From positions 1-21,490 of the forward strand of contig CAZBNU010000054.1 in assembly GCA_964493075.1 (NCBI GenBank): 21,490 nt of DNA, in the 5' to 3' direction. This stretch comes from SLFT01 sp964493075. GTDB lineage: Bacteria > Hydrogenedentota > Hydrogenedentia > Hydrogenedentales > CAITNO01. The notes beneath the pieces were generated by a model, which saw only the letters and a program-made list of their open reading frames with translations, was not told where the DNA came from and did not search any database. Shown here in pieces: positions 14,453 through 21,490 of the stretch. Position 1 is the stretch's first letter. Each line of letters opens with the position of its first letter. The position numbers and the translations under genes were made by a program.

Positions 14453-17400
14453 ATGTTCAGCGTGAAGACAGTATTGGCGGCATTTGGGATTTCTATGTTT
14501 CTGTTCATGGTTGTCATAGGCGAGGCGGCTGCCCATGACCCACTATCGGACTGGGACGACTGTCCGGCATCGGCTACCAGCACGGCATCACAATTTGCGC
14601 CGTTACCGGAATTTGCGCTAACTACCGTTGGAAGCCCGGTGACCGCGTGGCCGTCCGTTGGCAGTTATGATTTCTGCGCTTACATGGATACGCTCTATTG
14701 CCAGTGGAAGCCAATGGGTGCTGTCGAACCCGAAATTGAAGATATTGCCACTCTCACGCGCTGTATAGATGGCGATATAAATGGTCCATTGGACTTAATG
14801 GGGGATCCGCCTCATACCCCGAATGGCATCCTGGACGGTCAATACGAGTTGGGAATCCTTGCAGCAGTGCTGAATGATCCGACCCATCCTTTGCATGGCG
14901 ATGCGCATACAGCAATCCAGAACAACTTCATATACTTCAAGAACCTTATACAGACCTCGCTCAGTACCGAAGGGTGGCTGGCTATGATGCCGCTTATGAC
15001 ACCCTATTTGATCGGCTCCCTATCCATGACTTTGGCGGGATATGCCACGCTGGGGGACCCCACGACTTATGAAGCCATAGATGCGCTGCTTCCTTTTTAT
15101 GAGTTTCTTGGAACCACCCCCGATCCAGATGGTTCCGCATCAGATGCTTCCCCTGTGCCTGAAACTGGCCCTGATGAGGATATTGACGGTGACAACCTGA
15201 CTAACCGGGAAGAGCATGACATTGTGGTGGTGCAGTTCGGCTATACAGGACCGGAATATGTAATTGCGGCACTGGATCCGGAACAACCCGGATTAAATGT
15301 TATCCCAGCCGCCGGGCTTGATGCACTGGGTTATGAAGGCGGCCCTTTTACTCCGGTTTCCGAAACCTATACCGTCAGCAACTACTTTACATCTTCCACT
15401 GACTGGACTGCGAGTGTTACAGAACCTTGGTTGACGGTTTCTCCGGAAAGCGGCACCCTCGCGCCTTCAGGCTCCACTTCCGTAGCAGTAAGCCTGAACA
15501 TCAACACCACATCGTTGCCACCCGGTGATTACACTGCCACTTTAAGCATCGTTCCAGATTCGTATGCAACCACAACCCGCAACATCTATCTTACAGTGCT
15601 CCCCATCCCGGGAGAAATTGCGGTGACGGACACCATCGTGCCCGATAATGATTATGACATGCCTTTCGGCGATACGGTGATTACGCTGAGTTATGCGGAA
15701 CAGGTTACCGTCACCAATGTGGACGCCACCTATGATTTGGTTATTGACGGTGTAGAATTGGAAAGTGTTCTGTTCAGTCTCGGCGACAACGGCTTTACAC
15801 TCGATAACCTGCCTCTGTTCCCCATTACTCTGACGCCGGGGAATGCCTTTACCTTTGATGTCCTGTTTGAACCACTCGGCGAAGGACTTCATGAAGACAG
15901 CATTGTCATCGAAAGTAACGATGTGTTTACACCGGAAGTTACCGTGGCGTTAAGTGCTGTTGCGGCGTGGGACCCAATGGCAGTTGCTCCCGAAACAGGA
16001 TTCCTTGCACAAGGACATGAAGGTGGTCCCTTTGTGCCTGCCGCCAAGACCTACACGGTGACCAACGATGGCGCAACCCCGCTGAACTGGTCGGCAACGG
16101 CGCCTGCCTGGTTGACGGTCGCGCCGGACAATGGTTTCTTGGGCGCGGGACTTTCCGAAGATGTTATCATCAGTGTGAATACAACGGCAGACGCCCTGCC
16201 ACTGGGACATCATGCAGGCACACTTGTCTTTACCAACGGCGATACGGCCATTACCGTCAACCGCGAGGTGGCGCTCCTTGTTGCTTCGGCTACAGGAACT
16301 TCCTCCGTTACCGACTCCATCGCGCCAGCAGACGATCGATTTCTCCCCTTCGGCGACGTGTATGTAGGTGCATCTCGCACAGAGGTCGTTGCCATCCACA
16401 ACACCAGCATGGTAGACGACCTGGTCGTGGAAGACGTTTCTCTGGACAGCATGTATTACACCGAAGACTTTGAGGATGGTCTGGCACAAAACTGGACGCC
16501 CACATCGCCTTCGCAATGGACCGTGGACTTCGGCAGATACCGCGCAGCGGATTCATCTTTTACTGGCTATATGCAAAGCACGCTACTCGACGGAAATTGG
16601 TCCGACGCAATATTTGAGGTGGCTGTGCAGCAAAGCACAGATGATAGTCGTACGGTATTGTCTATGCGCGCATCCGATGATTTTCTTTTTGACACCAGCG
16701 GAAGCGGTATATGTTTAATTATATATGGTTTTGGTTACTATGAATTCTATGAGCAATATGATGGTTATGTCGTGCCTGGAAATAGTAATTTGTGTGAAGA
16801 CCTCCTTGCAGATGGAACGCCCAAGCAAGTGTGCATACTCATGGAGGATAATTTATTCACATTCTATGTCAATGGGAATCGGATAGCCTCAATCAGAGTC
16901 TATGAAGCCCCGGAAACAGGCCGTATCGGTTTGGGCGGTTATACTGAAACAGTGGACCCGTTAATCTATTATTTCGATGACATTAAAATCTTTCATGAAT
17001 CACAATTTCGTCTTGAATCTATTCCCACATTACCTCATATACTAGGACCTGGCGAATTCCTCGCAGTCAATGCTCTTTTTGAACCTATCAGGCGAGGCTT
17101 CCATCAAGATAGCATGCACATTACTACCAATAGCGTGTATGAATCTGAAATAGAAGTCATGTTAACGGGCTCCGGGATTGGGCATCGGCGGTACGTTAAA
17201 ATGGATGGCGATGATGCAGATGATGGCCTGAGTTGGGCAACAGCAAAGGCAACGCTGCAGGCAGCACTGGAATTAGCTGATGTCGGAGATGATATATGGG
17301 TGGCAGCGGGAACTTATTATCCCACAAGTACTGATGATCTGGAAGGCGCTTTTAACAACGATCGGACGAAACATTTCCGACTCAAAGAAGGCGTATATAT

Positions 17401-19537
17401 TTATGGTGGCTTCAATGGTACGGAAGTATCACCAGACCAACGAAATTGGGAAACAAATCTGACCCAACTTAGCGGCGATATTAATGAGCCTGGAAATATA
17501 GATGATAACTGTTACCGGATAATATGTAACATTAACAATGATACACGCATTCAAGACACCATATTGGATGGCTTTACCATAAGTGATGCCAATGCCGATG
17601 GCTGGTACGAAGGTTCGCTATGGGTAAACCTTATGCGTGGAGGCGGACTTCTTGGCTATTACGATAATCTAATCATTGTCAACTGCACTTTTAAAAATAA
17701 CACTTCTGAACAAAATGCATCTGGTGCATATATAGAAGGTAACAATATCCAATTTATTAACTGCCTTTTTGAAAGCAATCGTTCAACTGAAGGAGATGGT
17801 GGCGGGTTATATATCAATGCCTATAATGTTTCGCTCATAGACTGCGAGTTTCGGGATAATGTTGTCGGTCCGGAGGAGTTCGTTGCTGCTGATGCCGGAT
17901 TTGGTGGTGCATTCTTTTCCTATGGCAAAAACATATTGCTTGAAAACTGCTCTTTTGAGAATAATTCTGTTTCCACTACCGATATGGGATGTGGTGGTGC
18001 ATTGATGCTTTTTTTGGGAGACTACAAGATTGAAAACTGCCTTTTTGAGGCCAACAGCCTTGATTTAGTCTTTCCTTCAGGCGTACCTGTTGGAGGAGGA
18101 GCGATTGCGGCTTTCGACTGCAATCTCAGCGTTACAAACAGCATATTCAATGGTAATTATTCAAATAGTGCTTATGGTGGCAGTGCTATCATGGCGCAGG
18201 AACAGATGTCTTCTGACTATAATGGGGGAACTTCAATTGTCAATTCAGTCTTTGTTGATAATCACTCTAGCACACTTATTAATACACTATCTTTTGAAGA
18301 GATCAGGGAAACAAATCTAACAAACTGCATCATTTTCAACAACTCATCAAATAGTATTGGTGATTACAACTCCATCACAACCGTCACCTACTCGAATGTA
18401 CAAGGTGGATTTACAGGCACAGGGAATATTGATGCAGACCCCATGTTTGTGAATGCTGCTGCTGGTGATTTCCGGTTGCTGGCAGGTTCTCCATCCATTA
18501 ACACGGGTGATCCGGCGGGGGTGCCGCCTGCGCCGGAGACGGATATTATAGGCACGTTGCGTCCTCAGGATGGCGCGGTGGATATGGGCGCGTATGAATA
18601 TGACACCACACCGCCTGATGTGACCCTCACCCTGCAGAGTCCTTTGCAGACAGGCGCAGACGAGATTTTGTTTGCCGCAACTTTCAGTGAACCTGTACTA
18701 ACTCCTGATGCTGCTGATTTTGCTGTAACGGGATCGCTTGCGGGTGCCGTAAGTGTTGCAGGATCGGGCGCCGATTATGTGGTTACGGTTTCTTTGTCTG
18801 CGCCGGATACTGATGGTACGGTGGGCATTGAACTGTTGCCGGGCGCAACCACGGATCCGTCAGGCAACCCCTGCGCTGGCGGTGTATCGCCGCTCTGCCA
18901 GGTACTTAACTGGCGCGGCTTCCTGGTGGAACCGGCAAATGCACGACTTTATCATGGTGATTCCCATACGTTGTCGGTTGTGTCCGATTGTGGTGCAAGC
19001 AACATCTCATATCAGTGGAAATGGGATGACGGCGCCAAGGCTATTGCGGATGGGCCAACGACACAGGACTGGGTGATAAATGAAGTAACCTTGAGCATGG
19101 CCGGGACGTACTGGTGCGAAGCCGCCTATGATGGTGTGATCTATGCAACATCCCACGCGACCATTGAAGTGGAACCGCCTCTGGAAATAGTCATTATGCC
19201 GGAAGGCGCGGAAAAGGCGATTGGTGAGAGTCACGAATTCACCATTGATGTTGTGGGCGGCTATATGCCATTAGCCTATGAATGGATGAAAGATGGCATA
19301 CCCATTCCCAGCGCGCCGGATGCACCTGTATATGCGCTCACCAATTTGACGGAAGCGGATGACGGCCTCTATAGTGTAACCGTCCATGACGATAATGCCG
19401 CTTCAATTCAGACGCCGAATGTACGGTTGCTTGTGGGCGCCAGCATGTCACTGGCGGGACTTGTGGGGCTGGCTGCTGCAGCCACTTCGCTTTTGTTTGT
19501 CGGCGCTTATGCTGTGCGTAAACGCCGTGACCCTTGA
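14453..19537 (+). CDS. Giant modular exported protein with beta-helix and C-terminal anchor
   Basis: A 1694-residue protein with a strong AGGAGGG 7 bases before the ATG. In order: signal peptide (1-27); a unique region (28-240) with dockerin-like Asp-rich stretches (DGDINGPLD; DEDIDGDNLTN at 241-251); BACON-like module 1 (about 285-384); ASH/choice-of-anchor-D-like module 1 (388-503); BACON-like module 2 (505-612); ASH-like module 2 (614-905) interrupted by a jelly-roll-like insert (about 667-850); a right-handed beta-helix (912-1380) with a DUF1565-like start YVKMDGDDADDGLSWATA and repeated NC-x-F-x-NN rungs; an Ig-like domain (1385-1485); and two Ig-like domains (1495-1573, 1577-1662). A hydrophobic helix and RKRRDP (1664-1694) end it as a sorting-type tail. 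Likely a surface adhesin or glycan-binding protein; no enzyme activity can be assigned. Part of it is AT-rich (see findings). Confidence 0.9.
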   Translation: MFSVKTVLAAFGISMFLFMVVIGEAAAHDPLSDWDDCPASATSTASQFAPLPEFALTTVGSPVTAWPSVGSYDFCAYMDTLYCQWKPMGAVEPEIEDIATLTRCIDGDINGPLDLMGDPPHTPNGILDGQYELGILAAVLNDPTHPLHGDAHTAIQNNFIYFKNLIQTSLSTEGWLAMMPLMTPYLIGSLSMTLAGYATLGDPTTYEAIDALLPFYEFLGTTPDPDGSASDASPVPETGPDEDIDGDNLTNREEHDIVVVQFGYTGPEYVIAALDPEQPGLNVIPAAGLDALGYEGGPFTPVSETYTVSNYFTSSTDWTASVTEPWLTVSPESGTLAPSGSTSVAVSLNINTTSLPPGDYTATLSIVPDSYATTTRNIYLTVLPIPGEIAVTDTIVPDNDYDMPFGDTVITLSYAEQVTVTNVDATYDLVIDGVELESVLFSLGDNGFTLDNLPLFPITLTPGNAFTFDVLFEPLGEGLHEDSIVIESNDVFTPEVTVALSAVAAWDPMAVAPETGFLAQGHEGGPFVPAAKTYTVTNDGATPLNWSATAPAWLTVAPDNGFLGAGLSEDVIISVNTTADALPLGHHAGTLVFTNGDTAITVNREVALLVASATGTSSVTDSIAPADDRFLPFGDVYVGASRTEVVAIHNTSMVDDLVVEDVSLDSMYYTEDFEDGLAQNWTPTSPSQWTVDFGRYRAADSSFTGYMQSTLLDGNWSDAIFEVAVQQSTDDSRTVLSMRASDDFLFDTSGSGICLIIYGFGYYEFYEQYDGYVVPGNSNLCEDLLADGTPKQVCILMEDNLFTFYVNGNRIASIRVYEAPETGRIGLGGYTETVDPLIYYFDDIKIFHESQFRLESIPTLPHILGPGEFLAVNALFEPIRRGFHQDSMHITTNSVYESEIEVMLTGSGIGHRRYVKMDGDDADDGLSWATAKATLQAALELADVGDDIWVAAGTYYPTSTDDLEGAFNNDRTKHFRLKEGVYIYGGFNGTEVSPDQRNWETNLTQLSGDINEPGNIDDNCYRIICNINNDTRIQDTILDGFTISDANADGWYEGSLWVNLMRGGGLLGYYDNLIIVNCTFKNNTSEQNASGAYIEGNNIQFINCLFESNRSTEGDGGGLYINAYNVSLIDCEFRDNVVGPEEFVAADAGFGGAFFSYGKNILLENCSFENNSVSTTDMGCGGALMLFLGDYKIENCLFEANSLDLVFPSGVPVGGGAIAAFDCNLSVTNSIFNGNYSNSAYGGSAIMAQEQMSSDYNGGTSIVNSVFVDNHSSTLINTLSFEEIRETNLTNCIIFNNSSNSIGDYNSITTVTYSNVQGGFTGTGNIDADPMFVNAAAGDFRLLAGSPSINTGDPAGVPPAPETDIIGTLRPQDGAVDMGAYEYDTTPPDVTLTLQSPLQTGADEILFAATFSEPVLTPDAADFAVTGSLAGAVSVAGSGADYVVTVSLSAPDTDGTVGIELLPGATTDPSGNPCAGGVSPLCQVLNWRGFLVEPANARLYHGDSHTLSVVSDCGASNISYQWKWDDGAKAIADGPTTQDWVINEVTLSMAGTYWCEAAYDGVIYATSHATIEVEPPLEIVIMPEGAEKAIGESHEFTIDVVGGYMPLAYEWMKDGIPIPSAPDAPVYALTNLTEADDGLYSVTVHDDNAASIQTPNVRLLVGASMSLAGLVGLAAAATSLLFVGAYAVRKRRDP

Positions 19538-19652
19538 CCAAGTTTGCTTGTAATACGTGACTTTGCGTCTATGGTGTCCGTGTAGAGAAACACAAGCTGA
19601 AAGATTAATGACAACTTTTTATGAGAACGCAATGCTCTGAAATGAGATAGCA

Positions 19653-20846
19653 TCAGGCCGCGTTTTGTCTGGCAAAGCGGCTTCCCGAACGCGGCACCAG
19701 GGTGGCGACGGCGGAGAGCACCAATGCAAATGCCGCCGCGCCGAGGAAGAGCCGTTCATAGCCCAGGCCCACCCAGATGGCGCCGGCAACTGTGGGTATG
19801 AGCATGGACGCGATATGATTGATGGAGATGCCCATTGCCAGCGAGGAGTTCAGTTCCTGGGGCGAATCTGCCATGCGGGACAGGTACAGGGCACGGGCGT
19901 TGCCGAGGGCGAAGAGCATCTCGTCCAGGATGAAGCAGCTGCACGCCAGCCGCAGCGCCCACGTGGGATCGGGAATGATGCGCTGGGCGTAGCCATAGCC
20001 GAGACAGACGAATACCAGCATCAGCCCTTCCGCAATCATAATCACGCGTTCGCCGAAATGGTCCATGGCCATGCCCGCCAGGGGTTTGAACACAATGCCG
20101 ATGAGGCAGGCAAGCATGAGTAGTCCAGCAATGGACGGTGCAGGCAGGCCGTACACCTTGATCAGCACCCAGGGGCCAAAGGTGAGGAATATCTGTTTGC
20201 GTCCACCGGCCAGGAATTCCAGCAGGTAATAGAGGCTGAACTTTTGCTTCAACACCAGTCGCTGACGTCGTTGATGCAGGTGGGGTATGTGCATGAGCGC
20301 GTAAAACAGGCCGCCGAACAGAAAGATGAACGCTGCACACAGGAATGTGAGCCTGTACTGGGGCGAAACGCGGTCCATAAGCAGCCATACCGATCCGGTG
20401 CCTAGCGCTGTGAACAGGGTTCCCACAGCAGCCGCCTGGCCCAGCCGTGTGCCCCGGTTGTGTGCGTCGCTCAGGCCGATGACGATGGATGCGCCCACCG
20501 GCTGGAGCAGGTGCATACCCGCGCTCATGCCGATCATCCCCACAATCATGAACCCGTAGGAACCCGAACTGAACGCGACGCCCACCAGCCCCAGCGAGGA
20601 AACGAGCGTGGCCACCAACCCTACGCGGGTCAGGGGCAGCATGCACAGAACGCCTGTCATCATCACCACGAGAAAGCCTGGCAGTTCCCGGGGAAACTCC
20701 AGATGGCCCCGCGCATCGGCGGTCAGGTTGAAGGTATCCGCCAGAAAGTTGTTGAAGGTGGAATCGTGGATGCCTGCCGCCATGGCGGTACACGCCAGCG
20801 CTGCATAATAAAACCACAATTGGTATTTCAACGGGATTATGGGCAC
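19653..20846 (-). CDS. Major facilitator superfamily transporter
   Basis: A 397-residue polytopic inner-membrane protein with about 12 hydrophobic segments in two halves around a basic central loop (HIPHLHQRRQRLVLKQK, about 187-203). DSTFNNFLADTF (28-39) and GGRKQIFLTFGPW (about 214-226) recall sugar- and drug-type MFS proteins, and the loop MDHFGER (about 259) resembles the MFS A-motif region in the second half. The substrate is unknown. The start is a GTG at 20846 with AGGA about 9 bases upstream. The region has high GC compared with the beta-helix DNA next door. It is convergent with the giant gene, 115 bp away, with no clear terminator between them. Confidence 0.9.
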   Translation of the reverse strand: MPIIPLKYQLWFYYAALACTAMAAGIHDSTFNNFLADTFNLTADARGHLEFPRELPGFLVVMMTGVLCMLPLTRVGLVATLVSSLGLVGVAFSSGSYGFMIVGMIGMSAGMHLLQPVGASIVIGLSDAHNRGTRLGQAAAVGTLFTALGTGSVWLLMDRVSPQYRLTFLCAAFIFLFGGLFYALMHIPHLHQRRQRLVLKQKFSLYYLLEFLAGGRKQIFLTFGPWVLIKVYGLPAPSIAGLLMLACLIGIVFKPLAGMAMDHFGERVIMIAEGLMLVFVCLGYGYAQRIIPDPTWALRLACSCFILDEMLFALGNARALYLSRMADSPQELNSSLAMGISINHIASMLIPTVAGAIWVGLGYERLFLGAAAFALVLSAVATLVPRSGSRFARQNAA

Positions 20847-20888
20847 AGAAGTTATTCCTGTTTGAGAAAGGGAAAGAAAAGTTGCCGC

Positions 20889-20918
20889 ATTATGCCAGCC
20901 GGTTTATGGCTAATTCAA
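20889..20918 (-). promoter_or_regulatory. Promoter for the MFS gene
   Basis: On the minus strand, -35 TTGAAT (20913-20918), 18-bp spacer, -10 CATAAT (20889-20894). The predicted start is about 35 bases before the GTG. Confidence 0.45.
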
Positions 20919-20958
20919 AAATCGGAGGGGGGACAATTCTGCCGCGATGACGAGATAG

Positions 20959-20966
20959 TATAGAAT
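20959..20966 (+). promoter_or_regulatory. -10 element immediately before the partial membrane-protein gene
   Basis: TATAGAAT ends only 6 bases before the ATG at 20973, and there is no Shine-Dalgarno. This spacing suits a leaderless transcript. No good -35 is visible. Confidence 0.35.
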
Positions 20967-20972
20967 AGTTGC

Positions 20973-21490
20973 ATGAAATCGCGATTCAACATTTGTTTGT
21001 TGCTGGGTTCACTAATGACCCTTTCCGGCGGCTTAGTGATAATGTTACACCCCGGCTTTCAGCAATACCCTTGGATTACCTCTCCCCTCGGCCTGGCGTA
21101 TAACCTTCCCATCACCTTTGTCTTTTTGGTGTTAAGCATGGAGTTGATATGGTCCTCATATTCAGAATCGCTTCGCGATAACCTGCCATTCCTGATCGTA
21201 TGGCTTTTCGGGCTATTGCTGCTATTGGTACGAGTCGGCTTTGAAATCCTTCCCGTCAGTGGACATCTGTCCTGGTTGGTATTGATGGTGGTTCACAGTT
21301 ATTTGCGGCCCTTGCCCGTCTGGTTTACAGGGCTCATAATCGTGGTGCTGTGCGAAGCGGCCTTTTTCAATTTTGTGCTGTTTCCACAACGGGTGAGCGG
21401 TGGATGTGGGATTATCACGGGTATTCTGCTTGCTACCGTGCTTTATGTGCTGAAATCTAAACTAACGCGATCTTCGTCAGCAACCCCAAG
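20973..21490 (+). CDS. Polytopic membrane protein, 3' end outside window
   Basis: An open frame of at least 172 codons runs from ATG 20973 past the window edge without a stop. It begins MKSRFNICLLLGSLMTLSGG and has about five or six hydrophobic segments (near 6-25, 41-60, 72-93, 100-115, 118-138 and 147-163). I do not recognise the family. It diverges from the MFS gene over 126 bp. The uninterrupted frame, consistent membrane character and promoter make it a credible gene; its full length is unknown. Confidence 0.72.
   Translation, partial: MKSRFNICLLLGSLMTLSGGLVIMLHPGFQQYPWITSPLGLAYNLPITFVFLVLSMELIWSSYSESLRDNLPFLIVWLFGLLLLLVRVGFEILPVSGHLSWLVLMVVHSYLRPLPVWFTGLIIVVLCEAAFFNFVLFPQRVSGGCGIITGILLATVLYVLKSKLTRSSSATP

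Noticed and set aside
14375..14538. Short aromatic-rich frame before the giant gene (MYGVYHCVVLWDW)
   Set aside because: No ribosome binding site, and it overlaps the well-supported start of the giant gene in another frame.
19756..20817. Long frame overlapping the MFS gene on the same strand
   Set aside because: The MFS frame has regular membrane helices; the alternative is rich in His, Arg and Pro with no fold, typical of a shifted frame in high-GC DNA.
1..21490. tRNA, rRNA, CRISPR arrays, transposons, prophage genes
   Set aside because: I found no repeat-spacer arrays, transposase-like frames or recognisable structural RNA genes by reading; a covariance-model scan was not possible.

Overview
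This 21.5 kb window reads as chromosomal DNA of a free-living Gram-negative bacterium. Secreted multidomain proteins, a predicted lipoprotein with DUF4838 and PA14-type modules, LmbE/PIG-L and metallophosphoesterase genes, and a classic pepP-efp-accB-accC cluster together suggest a Planctomycetes-Verrucomicrobia-like or Hydrogenedentes-like lineage. That placement is an inference from gene content; no rRNA or other phylogenetic marker was checked. I see no tRNA, rRNA, CRISPR array, transposase or integrase.

Layout. (1) 2-2857, minus strand: a compact run of metallophosphoesterase, hisB, hisH and a tandem-domain universal stress protein. hisB and hisH overlap by 4 bp. (2) 3044-5330: a PIG-L deacetylase (minus) diverges from a HAD-like hydrolase coupled to an Fe-S-type flavodoxin (plus). 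(3) 5356-5952, minus: a second metallophosphoesterase-fold protein whose metal ligands are mostly replaced, so a likely pseudoenzyme. It diverges from an HU-family DNA-binding protein (6354-6674) across a 400-bp region with good promoters and a structured leader. (4) 6809-9502, plus: a large DUF4838/PA14 lipoprotein and a small membrane protein with a proline-rich tail. (5) 9503-9880: an intergenic region with interleaved inverted repeats and a 32-residue hydrophobic ORF (minus) that has its own promoter and ribosome binding site. (6) 9881-14314, plus: pepP, efp, accB, accC, cysK. (7) 14453-19537: a 1694-residue exported protein built from BACON-like, ASH-like, jelly-roll, beta-helix and Ig-like modules with a C-terminal membrane anchor. 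(8) 19653-20846, minus: an MFS transporter. (9) 20973 to the window end, plus: the start of a polytopic membrane protein that runs off the edge.

How the genes fit together. Most genes are core metabolism: histidine, cysteine, fatty-acid carboxylation and translation. The two surface systems (DUF4838 lipoprotein plus partner; giant modular protein) point to polysaccharide or surface interaction. The least explained elements are the degenerate phosphoesterase paralogue, the 32-aa ORF with the neighbouring interleaved repeats, and an AT-rich segment inside the giant gene that coincides with its jelly-roll and beta-helix modules.
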